NCBI GenBank assembly: GCA_964423195.1
Contig: CAYRDY010000054.1
Coordinates: 1-14,956, forward strand
Direction of reading: 5' to 3'
DNA: 14,956 nt
From: CAKRHR01 sp964423195
Lineage (GTDB): Bacteria > Bacillota > Clostridia > Lachnospirales > Lachnospiraceae
Part shown: positions 1 through 7,435 of the stretch, one piece after another
Layout: each line of letters starts with the position of its first letter
Position numbering within the stretch: position 1 is the stretch's first letter
Notes under the pieces: generated by a model
Databases searched by the model: none
The model's input: only the letters and a program-made list of their open reading frames with translations
Told to the model about the DNA's origin: nothing
Position numbers and translations under genes: made by a program

Positions 1-783
1 AATCTGGAAGACATAGCGGCGCCGAGATGCTTGGAGATCGTAGAAAAGTTAAAAGCCATCTGTGACATTCCGATTTTCCATGACGATCAGCACGGCACGG
101 CGATCGTGGTCCTCGCGGGTGTGATCAACGCGCTGAAACTGACCGGCAAGGTGAAGGAGGAATGTCGGGTGGTGATCAACGGCGCCGGCGCGGCGGGCAT
201 CGCCATCAGCAAACTGTTGTTGACATACGGTTTCAAATATCTGACGATCTGTGATTCCAGGGGGATCATCTCAAGGGAGCGGATGGATCTGAATTGGATG
301 AAGAAATCGATGGCCGAGGTGACAAACCTTGATGGGAAGCGCGGAGGCTTAGCGGATGCCCTGGAGGGCGCGGACATTTTCATCGGTGTCTCCGCGCCGA
401 ATATCATTTCCGAGGAGATGGTGCGCACGATGAACAAGGACGCCATCTTTTTTGCCATGTCCAATCCGGTGCCGGAGATCATGCCGGACAAGGCGAAGGC
501 CGCGGGTGCGCGCGTGGTCGGCACGGGCCGCAGCGATTTCCCGAATCAGGTCAACAATGTGCTGATCTTTCCGGGTATGTTTAGGGGCGCGTTCGACGTG
601 CGCGCGAGGGAGATCAACGAGGCGATGAAGCTGGCCGCGGCCAACGCGCTGGCAAACCTGATCCCGGAGGACGAACTCAGCGATACCTACATCCTGCCGA
701 AAGCCTTTGACCCGCGTGTCGGCAAGGCGGTATCTGCGGCCGTGGCCAAAGCCGCCAGAGAGAGCGGGGTGGCGCGGATATAG
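1..783 (+). CDS. Malic enzyme (malate dehydrogenase, decarboxylating), 5'-truncated
   Basis: Oxidatively decarboxylates malate to pyruvate with NAD(P)+ in the cytosol. The frame is open from base 1, so the gene begins upstream of the window and 260 codons are present. The first residues read NLEDIAAPRC, followed by DIPIFHDDQHGTAIV; this is the conserved metal/substrate region of bacterial malic enzymes. A Rossmann dinucleotide site follows (GAGAAGIAISKLL), and later SNPVPEI and GRSDFPNQVNNVLIFPG, both family hallmarks. Bacterial short forms are roughly 380-400 residues, so about the first third is missing. A TTG at 31 could be mistaken for a start, but homology extends upstream of it. The gene converges on the radical SAM gene with a gap of only 22 bases and no clear terminator between them. 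NAD versus NADP preference cannot be read from the sequence. With pckA in the same window it fits a C4/C3 metabolic node. Confidence 0.95.
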   Translation, partial: NLEDIAAPRCLEIVEKLKAICDIPIFHDDQHGTAIVVLAGVINALKLTGKVKEECRVVINGAGAAGIAISKLLLTYGFKYLTICDSRGIISRERMDLNWMKKSMAEVTNLDGKRGGLADALEGADIFIGVSAPNIISEEMVRTMNKDAIFFAMSNPVPEIMPDKAKAAGARVVGTGRSDFPNQVNNVLIFPGMFRGAFDVRAREINEAMKLAAANALANLIPEDELSDTYILPKAFDPRVGKAVSAAVAKAARESGVARI

Positions 784-805
784 AGGGTCGGGCGTCTCGG
801 CCGCT

Positions 806-1411
806 TTAGTCCTCCCACGGGCGGATGCGGTAGGTGACGCCGAGACGCTCACAGATTTCTCGGCACTGCTGCTCCTCCTCACCGCAGATCGTGGTGGCCA
901 CGGTAGTCATCACCACATGGGGCACATATTGGGTACATTCCCTGGCGAAGTGAAGCATCGCGTCGAAGGACTGTTCGCCGAATCTACTGCGCACAAGTCG
1001 ATGATATGCCTCGGCATTCGGCGTGTTGAGGCTGATGGAAACCGTGTCGATCAGCCCCTCAAAGGACGGGGCGATATCACGGCCGTTGATCAGGTTGCCA
1101 AGGCCGTTGGTGTTGATGCGGATCAGCTTATGGAAATGCGTCTTGATATATTGGGCGGCGGGGATCAGCACGTCGATGGCCTCCGTCGGCTCGCCGAAGC
1201 CGCAGAAGACGACCTCCGGATACTGCGACATATCAAAGTCTTTAAACGCGGCGATCACTTCCTCAAGGGAGGGATCGTGATCCAGCCACAGGACGCCGGA
1301 ATCCTCCATATGATCCCTTGTCTGGCGCAGGCAGAATGTGCAGGCGCAGGGACATCGGTTGGTCAGGTTGACATACAGGTTGTCGTGGACTTCGTAGAGA
1401 ATGGTCATCAT
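806..1411 (-). CDS. Small radical SAM protein, TatD-associated type
   Basis: A protein of 201 residues. Near the N-terminus is NRCPCACTFC, giving CxxxCxxC at Cys20, Cys24 and Cys27, the ligands of the SAM-cleaving [4Fe-4S] cluster. An additional Cys22 sits inside the motif. FCGFGEPTEA (the GEP-type SAM-binding motif) and RINTNGLGN follow. The opening MTILYEVHDNLYVNLTNRC resembles the small radical SAM family usually found beside or fused to TatD nucleases; that assignment is from memory and no TatD gene is visible here. The substrate is unknown. The start is the ATG at 1411, nine bases after GAGGAG; a second ATG follows at once at 1408. The frame runs further upstream, but that stretch lies in the preceding kinase gene and lacks similarity. 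It is last in the operon, 20 bases behind the kinase. Its stop codon lies within GACTAAAGCGGC, a string also found in the repeats at 10628-10692. Confidence 0.85.
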   Translation of the reverse strand: MMTILYEVHDNLYVNLTNRCPCACTFCLRQTRDHMEDSGVLWLDHDPSLEEVIAAFKDFDMSQYPEVVFCGFGEPTEAIDVLIPAAQYIKTHFHKLIRINTNGLGNLINGRDIAPSFEGLIDTVSISLNTPNAEAYHRLVRSRFGEQSFDAMLHFARECTQYVPHVVMTTVATTICGEEEQQCREICERLGVTYRIRPWED

Positions 1412-1431
1412 GGGAAATTTCTCCTCTCGGT

Positions 1432-2277
1432 TTATTTGAGCGTGTGCAGCACTTCCTCGAAGCAGACGCCGTCGGTCAGCGGGATGTCCAGCTCGATGGA
1501 TTTCAAAATACATTTCTTGATAAAATTTGACGCCTTTTTGACGGACTGGCCGAATGGCACGCCGTTGACGGCATCGGCGGCGATGATGGCCGCGAAAATG
1601 TCCCCCGTGCCGGAGCGCTGGGTGCCCACCCGATGGGTGCGCAGCATTTTGACCGGACTGCCGGCCTCATAGCAGAGATTGGCGATGAAGTCGCCCTGGA
1701 TAATGCCGGTCACGACGATTTTTTTCGGGCCGGACGCGGACAGCCGCTCGGCCATCGACGTGATCTCGGCGACGCGCCATTTTTCCTTGTAGGGCGTGTC
1801 TGTGAGCAGGCAAATCTCGGTCACATTCGGCGTCAGGATGTCCGCGTAGGACACCAGCCGCTTCATCTCATCGCACATTTCCGGTGTATAAGTCGAATAA
1901 GGCTTGCCGTAATCGCCCATCACCGGATCAACGATGATCAGCGTATCTCTTGCCTTAAAATCCTTAAAAAACCGGATAACGATCTCAATCTGCCGCTTGG
2001 ATCCGAGAAAACCGGTGCTGATGCCGGAAAAATGCAGATCCAGCCGCTTCCACTGCTCGATATAGGCGGGCATTTTTTCTGTGTAATCGTCAAAGAAAAA
2101 ACTCGGAAAGCCCGTGTGATTTGAGAAAATGGACGTCGGCAGCGGGCAGCACTGCACCTTCAGCGCCGAGATCACCGGCAGGGCGACCGCGATCGAGCAG
2201 CGCCCAAAGCCGGAGAGATCGTTGATGACGGCGATTTTTTTCTGATGATTGTGGTTGGGCGTGACTTTTTTTGGCAT
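1432..2277 (-). CDS. pdxK: Pyridoxal/pyridoxine/pyridoxamine kinase
   Basis: ATP-dependent phosphorylation of B6 vitamers, giving pyridoxal 5'-phosphate or its precursors in the cytosol. The protein has 281 residues, the usual size for the PdxK/PdxY branch of the ribokinase fold. Visible landmarks are INDLSGFGRCS near residues 18-28, TSIFSNHTGF near 49-58 (substrate-side segment), VDPVMGDYGK at 116-125, TPNVTE at 149-154, and RSGTGDIFAA at 221-230, where Asp226 is the expected catalytic base in the anion hole. Residues 1-13 (MPKKVTPNHNHQK) form a short polar extension. The ATG at 2277 follows GAGGAG by six bases, and that ribosome site begins right after the stop codon of the S-component gene, so the two are probably translationally coupled. 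Operon context supports B6 salvage. The related hydroxymethylpyrimidine kinase (ThiD) is the main alternative, but the N-terminal motif fits B6 kinases better. Confidence 0.9.
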   Translation of the reverse strand: MPKKVTPNHNHQKKIAVINDLSGFGRCSIAVALPVISALKVQCCPLPTSIFSNHTGFPSFFFDDYTEKMPAYIEQWKRLDLHFSGISTGFLGSKRQIEIVIRFFKDFKARDTLIIVDPVMGDYGKPYSTYTPEMCDEMKRLVSYADILTPNVTEICLLTDTPYKEKWRVAEITSMAERLSASGPKKIVVTGIIQGDFIANLCYEAGSPVKMLRTHRVGTQRSGTGDIFAAIIAADAVNGVPFGQSVKKASNFIKKCILKSIELDIPLTDGVCFEEVLHTLK

Positions 2278-2289
2278 AAAAATCTCCTC

Positions 2290-2838
2290 TTATCCGCGGA
2301 AAGATGCCAGCAATTTTGGCAGCTTCGCCGCCTCAAATCCAAATCCGATCACATAAAAAAGTATGATACCGACAATGCCCTCAAGGGCCAGCCCCGGAAT
2401 TTGCGCGGCGCCGGTGACGATATTGCCATAGAGAATGGTGCCGCCGATAAAATATCCGGCGACCATGACCGCGACGGCAGCTGCGGCGCCGAGGAATGTC
2501 CGCGCGGAAGCCATTTTAAAACTGCCATCCGGCTTTCTCACAATGACGGCGGCGGTCAGCCCCATCAGTGATTTAATGATCAGCGTCGGCAGGATCCACT
2601 GCGGGAAGCCTGTCAGGAGATCAGCCAGTGCCGAACCGATGCCGCCGGCCAGGATCCCTGTGGTGTGGCCAAAGAAAACGGCCGCAAGCAGAATGAAGCA
2701 ATTGCCGAGATGCATGTATCCGAGCGGTATCGGTATCTGGATAAACATGGTTGAGATACACACCAGGGCAATGGCCAGCGCGTTCACGGTGACAAACAGG
2801 GCGGTGCTTTTACCAGCAGACAGATGATGTTGTTTCAA
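2290..2838 (-). CDS. ECF transporter S component, probable vitamin B6 (pyridoxine) uptake
   Basis: An integral membrane substrate-binding subunit of an energy-coupling-factor vitamin importer, 182 residues with about five or six hydrophobic helices. It begins LFVTVNALAIALVCISTM, then PLGYMHLGNCFILLAAVFFG, then GILAGGIGSALADLL; the last two are the conserved core of the riboflavin-type/DUF1393-like S family. The ATPase and EcfT subunits are not in the window, as expected for group II systems that share one energising module. B6 as substrate is inferred from the B6 kinase directly downstream; such S components have been called PdxU-like. Hydroxymethylpyrimidine or another vitamin remains possible. 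The start is unusual: no ATG precedes the first helix, and the best start is the TTG at 2838, eight bases after AAGGAG (2847-2852). Confidence 0.85.
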   Translation of the reverse strand: MKQHHLSAGKSTALFVTVNALAIALVCISTMFIQIPIPLGYMHLGNCFILLAAVFFGHTTGILAGGIGSALADLLTGFPQWILPTLIIKSLMGLTAAVIVRKPDGSFKMASARTFLGAAAAVAVMVAGYFIGGTILYGNIVTGAAQIPGLALEGIVGIILFYVIGFGFEAAKLPKLLASFRG

Positions 2839-2855
2839 AAAATCAACTCCTTTTT

Positions 2856-2938
2856 AATGTCGCCTCGCAAGCGGGCAGCTCCTTTGTAATCTCTTCCCGC
2901 ATGTGGGCGGATTCCTGCGACGTCGCCCCGCAAGCGGT
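2856..2938 (-). repeat. Two related 20-base motifs in the B6 operon leader
   Basis: On the plus strand, 2856-2875 and 2919-2938 agree at 16 of 20 positions around the core GTCGCCyCGCAAGCGG. Each can form a tight CCGCTTGCGG-type hairpin on the transcribed minus strand. Between and around them lie other short dyads: CCTTCCGGAAGG at 2953-2964 and GCGACGTCGC at 2917-2926. No known riboswitch core (TPP, FMN, cobalamin) was recognised. The motif recurs elsewhere in the window. Confidence 0.5.
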
Positions 2939-2973
2939 CAGATGATCCATTGCCTTCCGGAAGGTGTATATGT

Positions 2974-3000
2974 ATTCTATACCCAAACTGTCATTTTCAA
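2974..3000 (-). promoter_or_regulatory. Possible promoter of the B6 operon with overlapping dyad
   Basis: On the minus strand, TTGAAA (2995-3000) and TAGAAT (2974-2979) are separated by only 15 bases, which is short for sigma-A. An imperfect dyad with arms CTGTCA (2988-2993) and TGACAG (3022-3027) flanks the -35 box and could be an operator. No better minus-strand promoter was found nearby, so this is tentative. Confidence 0.3.
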
Positions 3001-3162
3001 AACAGCCAGTTTTTGATATATTGACAGTGCCAGATTGCAAAAATAGAACAGATTTGTCTATCGCGTTCATGGAAAATTTTCGAAAAATAAGTAAAAATTA
3101 CATGAATATTTTGAATATTGGGCTAAGTATTAAAAATATTTTGTATTTTATTCAAAAATATG

Positions 3163-3191
3163 TTGCAGTTGAAGGAAATGACTGCTATACT
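3163..3191 (+). promoter_or_regulatory. Promoter of bcp (extended -10)
   Basis: TTGCAG at 3163-3168, a spacer of 17, and TATACT at 3186-3191 preceded by TGC, which makes an extended -10 (TGnTATACT). Transcription would start near 3198 and give a leader of about 140 bases before the bcp start. The region is AT-rich, as usual for sigma-A promoters. Confidence 0.6.
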
Positions 3192-3278
3192 AAAGATGAC
3201 CTGGACGGTTGCTGCGTTGTATTCTGGCGGACTAACGCAAAGATTTCACATTTTCGCGTGTGAATTGTTCCAAGTTTC

Positions 3279-3320
3279 CAAAAGATCAAATCCTGCAAAA
3301 TGGAAATGTGTCATCTTTTG
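3279..3320 (+). promoter_or_regulatory. Inverted repeat in the bcp leader next to the ribosome site
   Basis: CAAAAGAT (3279-3286) is the exact complement of ATCTTTTG (3313-3320). The hairpin would close three bases before the AAAGGAGG ribosome site. A second small stem, TTCACA (3245-3250) with TGTGAA (3259-3264), lies upstream. There is no U-run after either stem, so a role in translation or mRNA stability is more likely than termination. Function is unproven. Confidence 0.35.
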
Positions 3321-3337
3321 CGAAAGGAGGTCGTTAT

Positions 3338-3805
3338 ATGCTGGAAGCAGGGGTTAAAGCACCAGATTTCACGCTGAAGGATAAAGATGGGTACAAAGTG
3401 AGGCTGTCATCTTTTCTGGGAAAAAAGGTTGTCTTATATTTTTATCCGCGTGATAACACACCTGGCTGCACGAAACAGGCCTGCGCATTCGCCAGTGCTT
3501 ACGATGCGATCAAGCTGAAAGATGCGGAAGTGATCGGTATCAGTAAGGACAGTGAGAAATCGCACCAGAATTTTGCAAAGAAATACCGGTTGCCGTTTAT
3601 CCTTGCATCGGATCCGGACCGGCAGGCGATTTCTGCGTATGACGTTTGGCAGGAGAAGAGGCTTTACGGGAAAGTGTCAATGGGTGTTGCGAGAACAACA
3701 TATGTGATTGATGAAGAGGGTATTATTGAGAAAGTATTTACAAATGTGAAGCCGGATACGAACGCCGTCGAGGTTCTCAATTACTTGGGCAGACGAGCCG
3801 TGTAG
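3338..3805 (+). CDS. bcp: Thiol peroxidase, Bcp/PrxQ-type peroxiredoxin
   Basis: Reduces hydrogen peroxide and organic hydroperoxides with thiol (thioredoxin-type) reductant in the cytosol. The protein has 155 residues, standard for the family. It opens with the peroxiredoxin segment LEAGVKAPDFTLKDKDG, then YFYPRDNTPGCTKQAC: the peroxidatic Cys44 lies in the TPGCT motif and the resolving Cys49 five residues later, the atypical two-Cys arrangement of PrxQ. ARTTYVIDEEGIIEKVF is the conserved C-terminal strand region. The ATG at 3338 has a near-perfect AAAGGAGG seven bases upstream; the frame is open further upstream but without family similarity. The gene is monocistronic, with its own extended -10 promoter and a terminator about 95 bases past the stop. 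Between stop and terminator a small dyad (CCTGCGG 3827-3833 with CCGCAGG 3848-3854) is the only structure seen. Confidence 0.95.
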   Translation: MLEAGVKAPDFTLKDKDGYKVRLSSFLGKKVVLYFYPRDNTPGCTKQACAFASAYDAIKLKDAEVIGISKDSEKSHQNFAKKYRLPFILASDPDRQAISAYDVWQEKRLYGKVSMGVARTTYVIDEEGIIEKVFTNVKPDTNAVEVLNYLGRRAV

Positions 3806-3900
3806 TGAAAGTAAAAAGGGATACATCCTGCGGGGGTCATAGTGTCGCCGCAGGAGGTATTGGGTATATAGGATTGTGGGAGGAAAGTTTCATAAGTGGA

Positions 3901-3940
3901 TTAAAAAACCTGCTGGTTCTTGGAACAGCAGGTTTTTTAA
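3901..3940. terminator. Bidirectional rho-independent terminator
   Basis: A perfect 15-bp inverted repeat (3901-3915 with 3926-3940) around a 10-base loop. The arms begin with an A-run and end with a T-run, so the hairpin gives a U-tract in both directions. It lies between the convergent bcp (+) and MATE (-) genes and can end both transcripts. Confidence 0.9.
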
Positions 3941-3964
3941 TGGACGCGGCCCATAATTTTACAG

Positions 3965-3984
3965 AAAAACGCCATTATTTGGCG
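3965..3984 (-). terminator. Possible short terminator for the MATE gene
   Basis: Read on the minus strand, CGCCA-AATAA-TGGCG (3970-3984) is followed by five T (3965-3969). The stem has only five pairs, so it is weak; the bidirectional terminator just beyond would catch read-through. The rest of 3985-4113 holds GC-rich dyads, including a 14-base palindrome at 4030-4043, and no gene. Confidence 0.4.
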
Positions 3985-4047
3985 CCGCCGCCCAGATTTG
4001 GCCGATTACAGCATTATTTGTTTATGTGGGCGGCGCGCGCCGCGAAA

Positions 4048-4064
4048 CGATCAAGCGAGTGCCG
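4048..4064. repeat. Copy of the dispersed CAAGCG motif downstream of the MATE gene
   Basis: CGATCAAGCGAGTGCCG here matches 10713-10730 except for one inserted T. Both copies sit shortly past the stop codon of a minus-strand gene, MATE and the aminotransferase respectively. It may be a degenerate REP-like element. Confidence 0.4.
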
Positions 4065-4113
4065 GGCGTTCCATTTTGTCTTTGAGGGTATGGTCGACGG
4101 CGGTGCCGCGCCG

Positions 4114-5499
4114 CTACGCCTCCGGCTTGGTCAGTTTTTTGATCCATTTGTAGCTGCGGAAGCGGATGAATGTCGGCAGGCCCTTAAAGATCTGATCAGA
4201 CTGGATGACGAGGACGACGGCCTCCACCGGCCATTTCCACCAGAAGGCGGCCGCGAAGGAGAGCGGCATCACGATCAGCCAGGTGCTGATCATATTTACT
4301 TTCATGGTAAACTTTGTGTCGCCGCCGCCCTGGATGATGCCGAAGCTGACAGGCATCTGATAGGACATGCCGACCATGATGAAACTCATGATGACGATCA
4401 GATGAATGGCCATCGTGGTGGCGGTGTCCGTCAGATTGTAAAATGACAATAGCGGATAGCGCAGCAAAAACAGCGCAAGACCCAGCACCAGCCCGATCAG
4501 CACATCGATGACCGACAGCGTGCGGGCATCCGACTTGATGCGCTTCATATCGCCGCGCCCGACGGCATTGCCGATCATGACGGCAGAGACGGAGGACATG
4601 GCGAGGACGATGACCTTCAGATATTGATAAAATGTGGTGGCCACCGAATTGGCGGCGATGGCGTCCGGGGAGAGATGGCCGAGGATGGCCGTCTGCATCG
4701 GCACGGATACGCCCCAGAGCACCTGTGAGAACATGATCGGGATATAGACTTTTGTGTAATCTTTGCGCAGCCCGGCATCGGATTTTAGCAGTCCGCCGCC
4801 GGAGAAAAGCCGCAGTTTCTTGTCAAATTTCAACAGATAGACGAGGACGATGACAAGTTCGAGGACACGGGCGACAAAAGTGCCGACCGCCGCGCCGGCC
4901 ACGCCCATCTCCGGAAAGCCGAATTTGCCGAAGATCAACGTATAGTTGATGCCGACATTGACGACCAGCGATACCAGAGAGATATAAAATGAGATATTGA
5001 CCGTGCCCACGCTGCGCAGGGCCGACATCAAAATATTGCTCATGATAAAGAGGGCAAATGTCCACTTGATCAGCGACAGGTAACGCAGACCCTCGGCGAT
5101 GATGGCCTCCTCCGGTGTAAAGAGTCTCAGCAGCTGCACCGGAATGGCGGCGCAGACGATGACGAGGATGGCGCTGATGATGACGCCCAGTTTCAGGGCG
5201 ATGCCGGTCAGGGTGCGGATCGGCGCTGTCCGTCCCTCGCCCCAGTACTGAGAGGCAAGAACGACCAGGGCGTTGCCGATGGAGAGGGCAAACTGCTGAA
5301 CCATGAAAAAAATTTGATTGACCGTCGACGCCGCCGACAGGGCATCCTGCTGATAGCTGCCGAGCATGATATTGTCGGCCATATTGACGCTGTAGGCGAC
5401 GAGGTTCTGCAGAGCGACCACCAGCAGCATTTTAAAAAGCGTCTTGAAAAACGCAGGGTCATGGGTGAAAAAAGGGTCCCTGGTCCGTGAATCTGCCAT
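4114..5499 (-). CDS. MATE family efflux transporter
   Basis: A cation-coupled multidrug/metabolite exporter of the inner membrane, 461 residues with about 12 hydrophobic helices in two pseudo-repeated halves, the normal length for the family. Landmarks in the first half are LVVALQNLVAYSVNMADNIMLGSYQQDALSA, split here as the helix 1 region VAYSVNMADNIMLG, then NALVVLASQYWGEG. The second half has PIMFSQVLWGVSVPMQTAILG and NAVGRGD. The N-terminus is short and soluble (about 15 residues) and the C-terminus ends in a basic tail, RSYKWIKKLTKPEA. The ATG at 5499 follows AAAGGAG (5508-5514) by eight bases. A terminator separates it from pckA upstream on the same strand, so it is probably a single-gene unit; only a weak promoter (TCGACG, 17 bases, TTTAAT) could be seen in front of it. 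The substrate cannot be predicted. Confidence 0.93.
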   Translation of the reverse strand: MADSRTRDPFFTHDPAFFKTLFKMLLVVALQNLVAYSVNMADNIMLGSYQQDALSAASTVNQIFFMVQQFALSIGNALVVLASQYWGEGRTAPIRTLTGIALKLGVIISAILVIVCAAIPVQLLRLFTPEEAIIAEGLRYLSLIKWTFALFIMSNILMSALRSVGTVNISFYISLVSLVVNVGINYTLIFGKFGFPEMGVAGAAVGTFVARVLELVIVLVYLLKFDKKLRLFSGGGLLKSDAGLRKDYTKVYIPIMFSQVLWGVSVPMQTAILGHLSPDAIAANSVATTFYQYLKVIVLAMSSVSAVMIGNAVGRGDMKRIKSDARTLSVIDVLIGLVLGLALFLLRYPLLSFYNLTDTATTMAIHLIVIMSFIMVGMSYQMPVSFGIIQGGGDTKFTMKVNMISTWLIVMPLSFAAAFWWKWPVEAVVLVIQSDQIFKGLPTFIRFRSYKWIKKLTKPEA

Positions 5500-5515
5500 A
5501 TGAAAAACTCCTTTG

Positions 5516-5549
5516 AAAAAAAGTCCCGCAAAAAGGGCGGAACTTTTTT
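5516..5549 (-). terminator. Rho-independent terminator of pckA
   Basis: On the minus strand, the stem AAAAGTTCCGC / GCGGGACTTTT encloses a short pyrimidine-rich loop and is followed by Ts (5516-5522 on the plus strand are seven A). One pair is a G-U wobble on the minus strand but a C-A mismatch on the plus strand, so the hairpin works best for pckA. It separates pckA from the MATE gene. Confidence 0.75.
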
Positions 5550-5590
5550 ATTATTAAAGTATTGAAAGCATGAATCGTCGAGAAACTGTT

Positions 5591-7288
5591 TTAATTCAGC
5601 TCCGCGACAACTTTTTTGATCGCCTCCAGGGCATCGTCCGGCAGTCTGTCATAGCCGCCCTTTTCGGTCGCGAAGGCCTCAATCTCATGGACGCGGTCGT
5701 TCATGCGGGCCTTCAGCTGCGACAGATACGCCGCATCGTTCATGTCGGGGATAAAGCCCTCCCACTCAAGGATCTCGATGTCTGAGAACGGCCCCCATTT
5801 CTTGAACTGAGCGGTACCCTCGACGATGGCCTCAAGGATGCCGAGCGTGTCCTTCGGCTGAACTTTCTTGCCCATGAAATCGCCGGTATTGATGATGTAG
5901 CAGTCGACATTCTTCTCCTCGACCAGCTTTTTGAATTTCCTGTAGTCGTCCGAGAGCGGATAGGTCCTGAACGGATTCGCGTAAGGGACGACGACCAGCT
6001 TGTTCGGGTCGGTGCCCGGAGCCAGACGCTCCGCGGTGGAGCGCTTCGTCGCCAGCGTCGCGCCCATGACGGAGGCCAGGGAAGCGCCCTTTAACTTGAC
6101 GACCGGCGGCAGGGTCGGATCCTTCATGATCCAGAAAATGGAGTTGACCGGCGCGTCGATTCTGTCAACGCGGTTCGGCGACCAGAGCCTGGACTTGATG
6201 GCGCGGCCGTTGCCGTTGCGGATGTCCTCGGTGACGAGCTGAATCTTGCCGTCCTCATCCATAGTCGCGGAGCAGTTTTGCGCGGTCAGAAGGAATTTGT
6301 TGTCCGCGCAGTTGGTCGGATAATCCGCTGTCTTGTCAAAATAGGTCGGCTCCAGCGCGATGGATGCGCAGGTGTCCGTATTGATAATGAAAGCGTCGTC
6401 GTGAAGGACAGTGACGCCGTATTTGCCGCCGTGCTTCGCGTGGGTCAGCGTGGATTTGCCGGAGCCTGAGAGGCCGAACACGGAGGCCACATACTTGCGG
6501 CCGTCCGGCAGTGTGTATTCCTTCTGACCGCCGTGGCAGGAGGCGTAGCCGTTGCGGTTCGCGATCGCCCAGGCCATGGTCAGTGTGCCCTTCTTGTGCT
6601 CGCCGAAATATCTCATGCCGAGAATGCAGGCGCAGTTGGTGTTGGTGTTAAAGTAGCAGAGCGTCTTTTTCTGCGGGTCTGACAGACAGTCCAGAGAGAC
6701 ATTCGGGCGGTCGGAGCCGTGCCACTGCGGGTCGGAGAAAATATAGATGTCCGGCTCCCTGCCGTCGCCGACAGGCTTGGAATTTTTGTACATTTTCGAA
6801 TATTCATCGGACATATACTGGAAGTTGAGCATCCAGTTGTACATGATATTCTCCTCGCCCTCCGGAATCAGCAGATGCGCCTTGACCATGAATTCCGGGT
6901 CAAGCCCGACGAAGACCTCCGCGTGGTACATCTTTTTCCAGCGGGATTCGTAGATGGCGTCCATCACCACCAGGTCGAGCGCGTCGCAGTCGACGCCCGG
7001 CTCGCCGGCGATACGGCGCGCGGTCGCGTAACGGCCGGTGATCGCGCCGTCATTAAACAAGAGGACTTTCGCGTCCTTGTCAAGGCCGAATTCCTCGCCT
7101 CTGTAGACAGGCATGTCCGTGACGATCGTTCCCGGTGAATGGTAGGCTAAGTTGTATGCCTCTTTTAAAGTGCCGACTTTGACAACATTATTGCCGTAGA
7201 AAGCGGCCTCAATGATTGAACGTGTCTTTGAGAAACCGACTTTGCCCTTGCCGATTTCGCTGACCGGATAGTATGCTTTTGTTGACAT
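5591..7288 (-). CDS. pckA: Phosphoenolpyruvate carboxykinase (ATP)
   Basis: Interconverts oxaloacetate + ATP and PEP + CO2 + ADP in the cytosol. In many fermenting anaerobes it runs in the carboxylating, ATP-gaining direction. The protein has 565 residues, slightly longer than the usual 520-540 of bacterial ATP-type enzymes. Visible features are GMRYFGEHKKG at 224-234 (PEPCK signature with substrate-binding basic residues), the P-loop GLSGSGKST at 272-280, and the kinase-2/metal motif HDDAF at 296-300. DIRNGNGRAIKSRLWSPNR follows, containing the conserved arginine region. The ATG at 7288 has AGGAGG seven bases upstream. It is monocistronic, with a clear promoter about 150 bases upstream, a structured leader and its own terminator. 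The GTP-type family is unrelated in sequence and is excluded by these motifs. Confidence 0.96.
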   Translation of the reverse strand: MSTKAYYPVSEIGKGKVGFSKTRSIIEAAFYGNNVVKVGTLKEAYNLAYHSPGTIVTDMPVYRGEEFGLDKDAKVLLFNDGAITGRYATARRIAGEPGVDCDALDLVVMDAIYESRWKKMYHAEVFVGLDPEFMVKAHLLIPEGEENIMYNWMLNFQYMSDEYSKMYKNSKPVGDGREPDIYIFSDPQWHGSDRPNVSLDCLSDPQKKTLCYFNTNTNCACILGMRYFGEHKKGTLTMAWAIANRNGYASCHGGQKEYTLPDGRKYVASVFGLSGSGKSTLTHAKHGGKYGVTVLHDDAFIINTDTCASIALEPTYFDKTADYPTNCADNKFLLTAQNCSATMDEDGKIQLVTEDIRNGNGRAIKSRLWSPNRVDRIDAPVNSIFWIMKDPTLPPVVKLKGASLASVMGATLATKRSTAERLAPGTDPNKLVVVPYANPFRTYPLSDDYRKFKKLVEEKNVDCYIINTGDFMGKKVQPKDTLGILEAIVEGTAQFKKWGPFSDIEILEWEGFIPDMNDAAYLSQLKARMNDRVHEIEAFATEKGGYDRLPDDALEAIKKVVAELN

Positions 7289-7320
7289 AAGATGACCTCC
7301 TGAGTATATTTATGAAAGTG

Positions 7321-7379
7321 CTGTCAAACGACAATGGCCTGCGCAAGCCAGTTCGCGGCAGATCCAAGACATTTGACAG
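7321..7379 (-). promoter_or_regulatory. Inverted repeat in the pckA leader
   Basis: CTGTCAAA (7321-7328) is exactly complementary to TTTGACAG (7372-7379), enclosing 43 bases that contain further GC-rich pairings (for example CTGC with GCAG). It lies wholly in the transcribed leader of pckA, ending about 30 bases before the start codon. This suggests a folded 5' UTR domain; no known riboswitch class was recognised. Confidence 0.45.
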
Positions 7380-7395
7380 ACAAGATGGTTTGGAC

Positions 7396-7425
7396 AAAAA
7401 ACAGCGCATAGCTTCGACAGCTCGC
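7396..7425 (-). terminator. Possible attenuator at the start of the pckA leader
   Basis: On the minus strand, GCGAGCT / AGCT-(3-base bulge)-CGC forms a bulged stem (7404-7425) around a 5-base loop. Two bases later comes a run of six T (7396-7401 on the plus strand). It is only a few bases after the predicted transcription start, so it could terminate early. The bulge weakens it, and it may simply be a leader hairpin. Confidence 0.3.
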
Positions 7426-7435
7426 CGCCTTAATC

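Noticed and set aside
784..805. Terminator between malic enzyme and the radical SAM gene
   Set aside because: Only 22 bases, GC-rich, with no stem plus U-tract in either direction.
707..1672. Long plus-strand frame across the radical SAM gene
   Set aside because: It is antisense to a gene with an intact CxxxCxxC motif, and its translation has no recognisable domain.
2843..3070. 75-codon minus-strand frame upstream of the S-component gene
   Set aside because: No ribosome site at its first ATG, and it covers the likely promoter. Only the last 35 codons are mentioned, as a weak leader-ORF idea.
3805..4446. Open frame of 213 codons after bcp on the plus strand
   Set aside because: It runs through the strong terminator at 3901-3940 and then antisense into the MATE gene; it has no family resemblance and no ribosome site at its start.
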